DNA of 64,000 nucleotides. It comes from Chloroflexota bacterium. GTDB taxonomy: Bacteria > Chloroflexota > Anaerolineae > Anaerolineales > Villigracilaceae. The stretch covers positions 62,001-126,000 of the forward strand of contig JACRMH010000048.1 of NCBI GenBank assembly GCA_016219545.1, given 5' to 3'. The first letter of the stretch is position 1, and each line of letters begins with the position of its first letter. The position numbers and the translations under genes were made by a program. Positions 57,644-64,000 of the stretch are shown here, one piece after another. Below the pieces are notes generated by a model. It was not told where the DNA came from and did not search any database. It saw nothing but the letters and a program-made list of their open reading frames with translations.

Positions 57644-58174
57644 TTATTGTCCTTTGTTGCGGAATGAGTTATATAACCCGCTGCCAAGCACCCAAACGCC
57701 AAGCAGAATCAAAAGGATGGCAGGGCCGTAATTACCAAGCAAAGTGAGATGTCCGAGGAAGGAGGCGAAGACAAGGAATAATATGGCACTGATGATCATC
57801 AAGTTAAATCCATGCTTGATGTTGTGAGCTGTATTGTCACCAAGAAGACCTGCAAGGACAGTTCCAACTCCGATAAAGCCGGGGATAAGCGCCCACATGT
57901 AGGACCAGGAGTCGTAGCTTTCAGTAACCTGCTGATAATAGAAAATTCCACCCAGTCCGGCTACGATTGCGGCAGGCACAGACATGCCCGGCTGACCAAG
58001 CACGAGTCCGAGGATGAATATCGCGCCGCCGATCAAAAACATATTGACAGGCCATCTGGTGTATTGATCGAAAATATTATGAAAGGCTGGCACGCTTTTA
58101 TCCATAAAGAACCACGCGCCAAGCAAAATAAGGATGACACCGAGCGCCAACTGGGAACGACCTTGTTTGTTCAT
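57644..58174 (-). CDS. Membrane protein of the DUF5668/LiaI type
   Basis: 176 residues, about six hydrophobic segments, beginning LALGVILILLGAWFFMDKS, the two-helix hairpin pattern of DUF5668-type proteins, and ending GPAILLILLGVWVLGSGLY, a second copy of the same pattern. ATG 58174 follows AAGGAGAG. First gene of a three-gene operon with the LiaF-like protein and the repeat-containing membrane protein. Function unknown; envelope stress is inferred from its neighbours. Confidence 0.78.
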   Translation of the reverse strand: MNKQGRSQLALGVILILLGAWFFMDKSVPAFHNIFDQYTRWPVNMFLIGGAIFILGLVLGQPGMSVPAAIVAGLGGIFYYQQVTESYDSWSYMWALIPGFIGVGTVLAGLLGDNTAHNIKHGFNLMIISAILFLVFASFLGHLTLLGNYGPAILLILLGVWVLGSGLYNSFRNKGQ

Positions 58175-58342
58175 ATTACACTCTCCTTGAAAATAGTCAT
58201 AAACATAGTTTATTTCTTTTTGGCCAAAAAGCAAAGTCCTTGGAGATATACGGGAGGAATCAGGAAAAGTTGTGTGACAACCAAGCGGCATGTAATATAT
58301 GCAGCTTTAAGATTCAGAATGAAATTTCCAATTCGCATGAAT

Positions 58343-59986
58343 TCATTGGCGAATCCTTCTTTGCCAAAATATCAATCCGAATATAAAGAACGAGAAGGCG
58401 CCAAGCCCGTTACAAAGTGGTGACTGAGCCGTGACTGGTGCTGGGTCAGTTTCTTGCGTTACATTGACCGCGGGTTCCAGCGTGCTCACAACTGGCAAAT
58501 CAAGAACATCATCCCCCATTGTAGAAAGGTCATCAATCCAAATGTTCCCACTGATGCGGGAATTTTCAGGCGTTGACAAACCAATCGCAAACCCCGTCAC
58601 TTCGGCAGGGTCAAATTGAGTCCCCGGATTTTCCTCCCACTCAGAGCGCAAAATTTCATCCCAATTGATCTGAACAAGCGCCCAGTCATTTGTGCTTTCT
58701 TGTGAGGCAACAGCATGATACACATAGGTAGAACGCGCACCTGGCGTGCCGCCAAAGAGATTTACGTCAAAGGGAATTCCCGCCCCGCTTGATTGCATGT
58801 AAAAAGAGATGCCTTGCCCGCCGCTCCAGTTCATGACGGAATCAAAGTAAATTCCACAACTAGCCCAACTATTCCCAGCTACGTCAAATTCAAACTTAAG
58901 AGAGTTTGCGCCGTGGTTCGCGCGGCTTGAATCTTGCGCACATTTTAGAGTAGTATCCGTATCATCCTGAAAATAGAATTCCCAGCCGGAAGTACCGGAA
59001 GGAGATCCCTGTTCAAAATCATCAATCAAGGTTGAGGTTTGCAATTGAACTTCTTGCGAAGGCTGAGTGCTTTCAACCACAGCAGCCGCTTGTGTTGAAA
59101 CAGCTATAGGTTGTCCGATTTTCCAGCGATGATAGAAGACATTCAACAAAGGCACAAATTCATCTGTCGCCTTTTGGCTTCCTTTAACAGATGGGTGGTC
59201 ATCTCCCGATGGGTAGTATAAAGTATTGCGAGAGGCTGATACATGTTCCACTTGTCCGTTATTAACCCAATGATGTGCTTTGGGATTTGTGAGTACATTA
59301 TAAAAGTCAAAAACAACCACGTTATTGAGGGTGTAATGATTTTCCTTCAACCAGTCGTTAAGCAGCCAGTTGTTGAAAGCGCGGGCATTTTCGGCGTAGG
59401 TCGAGTCGGAAAGCGGCGGCGCGGTAATGACGACAAAAAGCTTCTCTGGACGGGCGGCAAAATATTTCAGGATTTCGTTATAGACGAATTTTGCGTGCCC
59501 AACAGACAGCCATCCCTCAGGGTCGGGCAAGTCATTCGGGTTTCCCTCCAACGCTGAATTCGGAAAACACGATTTGAACATAACGATCTCGTTCTCGCCG
59601 CCAGGATTCGTAAGTGTGCGTGTGTATGAAGCGTGCTGTTCATTTTCTTTGAAAAGAGCATTCATATAAGTAGAAGTGTTTTCCCCCGCGAACCATTCCA
59701 TCCAATTGGGAATATCTGTGCGATCGCCAATCGCGTCAGGTCCCCACCCATAATTGGTATCGCTTACAAAATAATTATTCTCGCTGAGGGTTTTGCCAAG
59801 GTCGCCATAATCATCGGCCAGCCAATTTTCGCCCGTGGAATGATGGATAAAAATCAACTTGACAACACGGTCGGGAGGGCTGGCATCATCAGCTTGACGA
59901 AATGGCACGGGAATTGAATTAAAAGCGCTTAAGAGCAACGCGAGCAACAAAAGAAAACAAAATGCATTTCTATGTTTTATGCTCAT
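58343..59986 (-). CDS. Exported SGNH-hydrolase-like protein with carbohydrate-binding module
   Basis: 547 residues. A cleavable signal peptide (FCFLLLLALLLSAFNSIP) is followed by a domain (about 40-285) with FIHHSTGENWLADDYG, DTNYGWGPDAIGD, VVITAPPLSDSTY and GDDHPSVKGSQ, suggesting an SGNH/GDSL-like esterase fold with the DxxH motif; the nucleophile would be the Ser of HHSTG. Residues ~315-480 form a CBM11/CIA30-like beta-sandwich (LIDDFEQGSPSGTSGWEFYF). The end (LCNGLGAFSFFIFGLIFWQRRIRQ, in order) is a helix with basic tail, like a C-terminal anchoring or sorting signal. Likely acts on surface or external polysaccharide esters. Confidence 0.78.
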   Translation of the reverse strand: MSIKHRNAFCFLLLLALLLSAFNSIPVPFRQADDASPPDRVVKLIFIHHSTGENWLADDYGDLGKTLSENNYFVSDTNYGWGPDAIGDRTDIPNWMEWFAGENTSTYMNALFKENEQHASYTRTLTNPGGENEIVMFKSCFPNSALEGNPNDLPDPEGWLSVGHAKFVYNEILKYFAARPEKLFVVITAPPLSDSTYAENARAFNNWLLNDWLKENHYTLNNVVVFDFYNVLTNPKAHHWVNNGQVEHVSASRNTLYYPSGDDHPSVKGSQKATDEFVPLLNVFYHRWKIGQPIAVSTQAAAVVESTQPSQEVQLQTSTLIDDFEQGSPSGTSGWEFYFQDDTDTTLKCAQDSSRANHGANSLKFEFDVAGNSWASCGIYFDSVMNWSGGQGISFYMQSSGAGIPFDVNLFGGTPGARSTYVYHAVASQESTNDWALVQINWDEILRSEWEENPGTQFDPAEVTGFAIGLSTPENSRISGNIWIDDLSTMGDDVLDLPVVSTLEPAVNVTQETDPAPVTAQSPLCNGLGAFSFFIFGLIFWQRRIRQ

Positions 59987-60142
59987 ATCATCCTCGCAAG
60001 TGAAGAAAAGACCAGCCGTTTTTTAGCAATTATATACTTTATCTGTAATAGCGTTGATCGAGGTTCTAGAATGGCGCGCCTATAGTTTCTGAGATTTTAT
60101 TCCTTCTCCCAAAAACCTTAGAATAAACCAGGTTGGGAGAAA

Positions 60143-60174
60143 AAGACAAGCCGCAATAAACTTGCGGCTTGTCT
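60143..60174 (-). terminator. Terminator after the epimerase gene
   Basis: AGACAAGCCGCAA and TTGCGGCTTGTCT form a 13-bp perfect stem with loop TAAAC, just past the epimerase stop; minus-strand flank is TTTTTCTCC. Confidence 0.88.
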
Positions 60175-60188
60175 ATAAATAAAAATTC

Positions 60189-61118
60189 TTATTTTTCCTT
60201 ACACCATTCAATCGTGGTATGCATTGCATCCTTCAACGGTGTGCCTTTCCAGCCAAAAGCTCTCTCGGATTTGGAGGAGTCCATGATAAAGGGCTTGTCC
60301 CATTCATAGAGCATTTCCACTGATTCACGCAAGGTTGGCATGAACAGCCCAAGCAGACTCAGCATCACTTTGCCAGCCGCCATAACTTTGACTTTGTGTC
60401 CAAGTTCATCTTCCATGATCTTAACCAATTCATTCTGCGTTACAGGCGTGGGAGACGGTGTGAACCAAACCTGTCCCAACGCGTCTTCGCGCGTACCGAG
60501 CGTTGCCAGCAATTTGCCAAAATCCGCCACATAGGAAAAAGTATGAGGCTGGTCAGTTCTTCCAAGCAAGTTTATGGGTTTTCCTTCCAATGCAGGTCGG
60601 ATGGCAAACGAAGTCACTGCAGTATCGTCTGGTCCAAAAAAGTTTGAGGCACGCCCAATGGCAGCGCGGACTTTGCCAGTGCGGTGCGCTTCCATAACCG
60701 CATTTGCCATCTCGCCACGTACTTTGCCTTTTTGGGTATGCGGCTGATAAGGCATATCCTCGCGGATGGGCTGTCCGTTTGTATCGCCGTACATATAAAG
60801 ATTGTCGCCAACGATGAACTTCGCGCCATTGGTCGAAGCCGCATCAAGGATAGCCTTTTGCATGGAAGGGAATTTTTCAGCCCATTCGTGATAAAGAGGT
60901 TGAGCACATTGATATACAGCAACTGCGCCTTTTGTGACACTGATATTATTCTTTACATCATAGGCGTCCCCTTTGACGACTTCAACGCCAGAAGGGATAC
61001 GGGAGTCCGCTTTTCCCGAATGGCTAATGACACGGACTTGTTTGCCCAGTTTAATTAACTCGCGCGCGGTCCATTTACCGAGCGTCCCCGTGCCGAAAAT
61101 TACGTGCAGTTCAGACAT
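60189..61118 (-). CDS. NAD-dependent epimerase/dehydratase family protein
   Basis: A 309-residue extended short-chain dehydrogenase. The NAD(P) loop is HVIFGTGTLGKWTA (a GxGxxG variant). The second nucleotide-binding stretch is VVKGDAYD, followed by AVYQCAQPLYHEW and KFIVGDNLYMYGDTNGQP, where the Tyr of the YxxxK-like region is displaced; GRASNFFGPDD follows. NmrA/UDP-sugar epimerase-like; the exact reaction is unknown. AAAAGGAAAA precedes the ATG. A decayed partial copy lies at 62511-62616. Confidence 0.87.
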   Translation of the reverse strand: MSELHVIFGTGTLGKWTARELIKLGKQVRVISHSGKADSRIPSGVEVVKGDAYDVKNNISVTKGAVAVYQCAQPLYHEWAEKFPSMQKAILDAASTNGAKFIVGDNLYMYGDTNGQPIREDMPYQPHTQKGKVRGEMANAVMEAHRTGKVRAAIGRASNFFGPDDTAVTSFAIRPALEGKPINLLGRTDQPHTFSYVADFGKLLATLGTREDALGQVWFTPSPTPVTQNELVKIMEDELGHKVKVMAAGKVMLSLLGLFMPTLRESVEMLYEWDKPFIMDSSKSERAFGWKGTPLKDAMHTTIEWCKEK

Positions 61119-61263
61119 GATTGTTTTCCTTTTATGGTTTTGTTAGATTTCAAAAATACACGATGAAGAACGATCCAACCGAAAGACAATAGGCTTTGAT
61201 ATCGATCTCGATGATCTTATCCATGTTCAGGTTGAATATCAAAGCATGTTGATTCCATTATGG

Positions 61264-61288
61264 AACCCAGAAGCAAGCTTCTGGGTTT
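61264..61288. other. Small hairpin downstream of the alpha/beta hydrolase
   Basis: AACCCAGAAGC and GCTTCTGGGTT pair perfectly around AA, in the 287-base gap 61119-61405 that otherwise shows nothing recognisable. It may terminate the hydrolase transcript, although the T-run is weak. Confidence 0.5.
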
Positions 61289-61405
61289 TAGGCGGCATAC
61301 TCACAAAGCGCTTAACCTCCCGAATGTCAAGTCCGTAGCGTGGCGGCCCGCGTTGCTGACGGTCACTCACCCCGTTCCGTGACATCCCGGTAGCTACTTA
61401 AAGAC

Positions 61406-62461
61406 TCATTTGCGCGCATCGGCTGCTACTTGTACGATAGCATCAATCACAAGCTGCGGTTGTTCAAGCTGAATATAGTGCCCACTCTGTGACGCCACCA
61501 CCTGCTTGCCTTGGGGCGAGAGCATCGTCAGTTCGATTTGTAACTGCTGCCAGACTTGCTCTTCCTGCTGAATTACCGCTGGTGATATATTGGCGCTGGG
61601 GGCAAGCTCGGACTGCCCCGCGCTGAGCACTATCAGCGGGATATTTCCCATAGTAGTGATCCGTGCTGCGCCTACTTGAACGAGATTTGACTCGGACACC
61701 TTTTGTTCGGCAATGATTGTTTCAAGGGATTTGGTGTCCATTGCAAAGAGGGCTTGATACGTTTCTCGGGTAACTTTAGGTAGCTTGTCGCTCACTGGAA
61801 CCGAAGCGGGTGAAAGCGCCATAAACCCCATTGCTGCCAGAGGCTTTAAGGATTTGAGTTGCTGCTCAAGTTGTTGAGCGTATTGTTCAGAAAATTTCAC
61901 GGCCGCCGCTGGAAAGCGCAAGTATTGTTCTTCGTGAGACGAATCCACTAACACCATCCCCACCACGCTCTCCGGATACTTGTGGGCATACAGGCGCACA
62001 TACATACCACCTATTGAGTGCCCGACCAGCACGTACGGTCCTGCAACACCAGCATTAGTCAATAAAGTATGCAGCTCTTCCACAATATTTTCGGCCGTGC
62101 GAGGCTTAGGGCTGAGATCACTCCAGCCAAGCCCCGCACGGTCATAGACGCAGGTGCGAGTTGTTTTGACCACCCCCAGTCGAACGAGTTCCCAGAGCAA
62201 CGACGGATCACCCAAGCCACTTTCCATGATGACGGTTGGGCTCCCTCTCCCTTCACAAAAGATGTGCAACCGGTAGCCGCCGACGTCCACCATAGCGCCC
62301 GGCGGTGGGTATTTCGCTTTCAGATCAGACTTGGCTTTAGCGCCGGCTAACAGTGTGATACTGAGCACAATAAGCAGCAACGCCACAAAGCCGAGCAGGA
62401 TTCGGACTAGCCACCATAAGTATCCACGCTTCTTGTGTCGAGATTGAGAGTCTTTGTTCAT
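61406..62461 (-). CDS. Membrane-anchored alpha/beta hydrolase
   Basis: 351 residues. An N-terminal basic stretch and membrane helix (about 18-40) is followed by an alpha/beta-hydrolase domain: VIMESGLGDPSLLW (oxyanion region), CVYDRAGLGWSD, the nucleophile elbow VGHSIGGMYVRLYAH (Ser ~145), the VLVDSSHEE strand and a late His in QSGHYIQLEQPQLV. Active-site residues are intact. The ATG at 62461 has AGGAAG six bases upstream; the in-frame ATG at 62467 abuts it. Substrate unknown. It lies between the epimerase and its decayed copy. Confidence 0.88.
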   Translation of the reverse strand: MNKDSQSRHKKRGYLWWLVRILLGFVALLLIVLSITLLAGAKAKSDLKAKYPPPGAMVDVGGYRLHIFCEGRGSPTVIMESGLGDPSLLWELVRLGVVKTTRTCVYDRAGLGWSDLSPKPRTAENIVEELHTLLTNAGVAGPYVLVGHSIGGMYVRLYAHKYPESVVGMVLVDSSHEEQYLRFPAAAVKFSEQYAQQLEQQLKSLKPLAAMGFMALSPASVPVSDKLPKVTRETYQALFAMDTKSLETIIAEQKVSESNLVQVGAARITTMGNIPLIVLSAGQSELAPSANISPAVIQQEEQVWQQLQIELTMLSPQGKQVVASQSGHYIQLEQPQLVIDAIVQVAADARK

Positions 62462-62510
62462 ATTCATCTTCCTTTCGAAATTTATCTAGCGGCACAATAG
62501 GTTTATAGAT

Positions 62511-62616
62511 TTGCCTGTTTGTATCGCCATACATATAAAGATTGTCGCCAATGACGAACTTCGCGCCATTGGTAAAGGCTGCGCTCAAAGATTACATGTA
62601 ATTCATTTTGTGACAT
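62511..62616 (-). pseudogene. Decayed partial copy of the epimerase gene
   Basis: From ATG 62616 the minus strand reads MSQNELHVIF, like the epimerase N-terminus MSELHVIF, then breaks and, in another frame, resumes as TNGAKFVIGDNLYMYGDTNRQ, matching TNGAKFIVGDNLYMYGDTNGQ of the intact gene. About 80 codons between the two parts are missing, and homology ends at 62511. Confidence 0.82.
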
Positions 62617-62682
62617 GCTAAAGTTCCTTCCTTGTTGTGGTCATGATTCAATTTATTGTGGGTTATCCAATAAAAAGCGAAC

Positions 62683-63171
62683 TTACATTTCCGGCGAATT
62701 AGAGGAGAGTCTCATGCGGGCAGTCTCTCTTCGTCCAGCCGCCAGCACATGTTCAGTAGCGGCGGCAAGACCAAAACGCGGCATGTTGCCATACACGCTT
62801 TCAAATTGACCGGGGTTCACCATATAGGTTTCATGCCAGATACCCACGCTTCCATCTGTGCCAATTGCTTGATTAAATCTCTTCCACGGCCCAATATGCG
62901 GGTCTGAGGGATTGCGGGCAAATTTTTCAAGATCTTCAAATGAACTCCAGTATTGAATTAAAACAGGACCTGTAAAGTTCCAGAAAAACTCCGCGTGCAA
63001 AAAACCTTTTTCAGGGTTGGTGAATAAAGTCTGCAACATTGGGGCCATTGCCGATGCAACAGGAAGCCATTTGTCAAGACGCCACCATTTATTGATTCGC
63101 ATTCCAATCAAAAATACAATAAAAGGTTGATCTGTTTTTGCCGTAAAACGTCCATTAAATATTTTTGTCAT
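62683..63171 (-). CDS. DUF4188 (monooxygenase-like) protein
   Basis: 162 residues beginning MTKIFNGRFTAKTDQPFIVF and IGMRINKWWRLDKW, the opening of DUF4188 proteins, with HAEFFWNFTGPVLIQYWSSFEDLEKFARNP and WHETYMVNPGQFESVYGNMP later. The family is a haem-free ferredoxin-like-fold group related to antibiotic-biosynthesis monooxygenases; some members are annotated with aldoxime or similar chemistry, unproven. Start at 63171 gives AGGAG-to-ATG spacing of 7, better than the ATG at 63177. It is 10 bases downstream of the flavodoxin-like gene and cotranscribed with it. Confidence 0.85.
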   Translation of the reverse strand: MTKIFNGRFTAKTDQPFIVFLIGMRINKWWRLDKWLPVASAMAPMLQTLFTNPEKGFLHAEFFWNFTGPVLIQYWSSFEDLEKFARNPSDPHIGPWKRFNQAIGTDGSVGIWHETYMVNPGQFESVYGNMPRFGLAAATEHVLAAGRRETARMRLSSNSPEM

Positions 63172-63181
63172 GATCATTCTC

Positions 63182-64000
63182 CTACTTAATAAGATATGGT
63201 TGTCGTTTTATTGATTTTTCCTTGCCATATTTCTTTGCTTGCTGTTTCCAACCATAGCCGCCGAACAGTTTATACATCCAGTTGGGGATAACAGGTTTTG
63301 CAAATAAATCGCGTGCAGGCTGTGGGATGGGCTGCCCGGCGGCAAGGGCTTCAGCCGCAAGTTCGAGCGACTTCTTGAGTGGAATGGCGCGCCCGTCCAT
63401 CTCGCTGAGCGGAACGCCGTGGACGAGTCCTTGTCCGCCGCCGAGCGCTAAACTTCCAGCCCAGGTGAATCCATTCTGGCGCGCGAACTCGGAACATATC
63501 GCCAGCGCGGTATCGTTATGCTCCGCTTCGGGAAAGCCGCAATTGGATATCGCGGCAAAGAGAGTATGCGACTGATTATCTTTACGATGAGCCGCTATTT
63601 TTTCCAACGCGGAAATTACAGGCGCGGGCAGGCTATCCACGTAGAGAGGGAAGGCAAGCACGATCAAGTCAGCATTACTAATCGCATCAACCATAGCCTT
63701 CATCCGCTCCTGTGAATTGAGCGATGTGTAGATCTGAATTGTTTTTGTTTCCACGCCGCGCGTGTTCAACTGTTCGAACAGGTATCCACCAAGAGATGCG
63801 GATGTGCTTTTCTTCGTGCGTGGACTACCCACCAGCAAAACTGCCCGACGTACGGGAGTTGGGTCAGATGAGACAATGTTTATTGCCGGAAGAGCAGGCA
63901 CGGGGGAGTTTGATCCGCTGGCAATCGCTTCGAGCCAGAGGCTGGTTTGGGTGGCCAAATCTGCTTCGGGTTGACTGCCAATCACCAATCCGCAAACAGA
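63182..64000 (-). CDS. Flavodoxin-like NAD(P)H-dependent reductase (5' end outside window)
   Basis: The frame is open to the right edge, so the N-terminus is missing or begins just beyond; at least 272 residues are visible. The central part is a flavodoxin-like FMN-binding fold: AVLLVGSPRTKKSTSASLGGYL (phosphate-binding loop), ADLIVLAFPLYVDSLPAPV and LFAAISNCGFPEAEHN. Preceding it are ~55 residues with a Ser/Pro-rich stretch. The C-terminal part (WMYKLFGGYGWKQQAKKYG) is basic. Probably an NADPH-dependent FMN reductase or quinone reductase; redox partner unknown. It pairs with the DUF4188 gene. Confidence 0.82.
   Translation of the reverse strand, partial: SVCGLVIGSQPEADLATQTSLWLEAIASGSNSPVPALPAINIVSSDPTPVRRAVLLVGSPRTKKSTSASLGGYLFEQLNTRGVETKTIQIYTSLNSQERMKAMVDAISNADLIVLAFPLYVDSLPAPVISALEKIAAHRKDNQSHTLFAAISNCGFPEAEHNDTALAICSEFARQNGFTWAGSLALGGGQGLVHGVPLSEMDGRAIPLKKSLELAAEALAAGQPIPQPARDLFAKPVIPNWMYKLFGGYGWKQQAKKYGKEKSIKRQPYLIK

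Noticed and set aside
1..64000. CRISPR arrays, tRNA and rRNA genes, prophage, complete insertion sequences
   Set aside because: No regularly spaced short repeats, cloverleaf with CCA-type end, rRNA core sequence, phage structural gene or transposase frame was found by eye.

Overview
The window reads as ordinary chromosome of a free-living bacterium, most probably a member of the Chloroflexota (Anaerolineae-like). That placement is inference. It rests on the mix of genes: Tat system beside nusB and an Asp23 protein, TIGR01906-type membrane protein, rpmF next to fabD, and many lipoproteins whose mature N-termini are Thr/Pro-rich linkers. It also rests on the dispersed palindromic repeats. No rRNA, tRNA, phage, complete insertion sequence or CRISPR array was seen.

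Layout. 1-3.9 kb: end of a sensor kinase, hflX, a small membrane protein and a pseudokinase fused to a TolB-type propeller. 4.1-9.7 kb: a SET-domain methyltransferase, then a small membrane protein, two alkaline-phosphatase-superfamily enzymes and a membrane protein, with a sulfotransferase facing them; this looks like envelope or extracellular polymer modification. 9.7-15.5 kb (minus strand): PEP carboxykinase, aspartate-type aminotransferase, a phospholipase D-like lipoprotein, fabD and rpmF. 15.7-19 kb: a GT-C glycosyltransferase overlapping a UPF1-like helicase. 19-25.2 kb: a type III restriction-modification system (mod, res) with a DUF559 nuclease gene between its subunits, followed by a PIN toxin-antitoxin pair; related repeats flank the restriction genes. 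25.4-32.5 kb: a histidine-kinase-like protein lacking its phosphoacceptor His, a membrane-spermidine synthase fusion, fabG, and the Asp23-nusB-tatA/B-tatC operon. 32.5-40.5 kb: a large exported glycosidase-like lipoprotein, penicillin acylase, and a rearranged DedA/VanZ locus. 40.5-49 kb: S9 peptidase, mnmA, a HAD hydrolase, a VWA lipoprotein, a REC-GGDEF regulator and a broken GH13 glucosidase. 49-54 kb: three tandem LysM/M23 lipoproteins. 54-64 kb: OsmC, TlpA-like thioredoxin, a cNMP-binding/NifU fusion, a three-gene LiaF-like envelope-stress group, an SGNH-like exported protein, an epimerase with a decayed duplicate, an alpha/beta hydrolase, a DUF4188 protein and a flavodoxin-like reductase cut by the window edge.

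Genes that probably work together: mod/res as one restriction system; the PIN toxin with its antitoxin; nusB with the Tat export genes in one transcript, Tat possibly exporting the twin-arginine phosphotransferase at 7.5 kb; the three M23 paralogues in cell-wall turnover; and the LiaF-like trio in envelope stress.

The most unusual signals are the M23 trio, which carries a LasA-type metal site (GGPH ... D ... HxH); a mobile-element-like palindrome (termini TAGACC/GGTCTA) placed directly after three stop codons; several start codons 6-7 bases behind a TATAAT-like box, suggesting leaderless mRNAs; and gene remnants showing local duplication and decay (DedA, epimerase, GH13).
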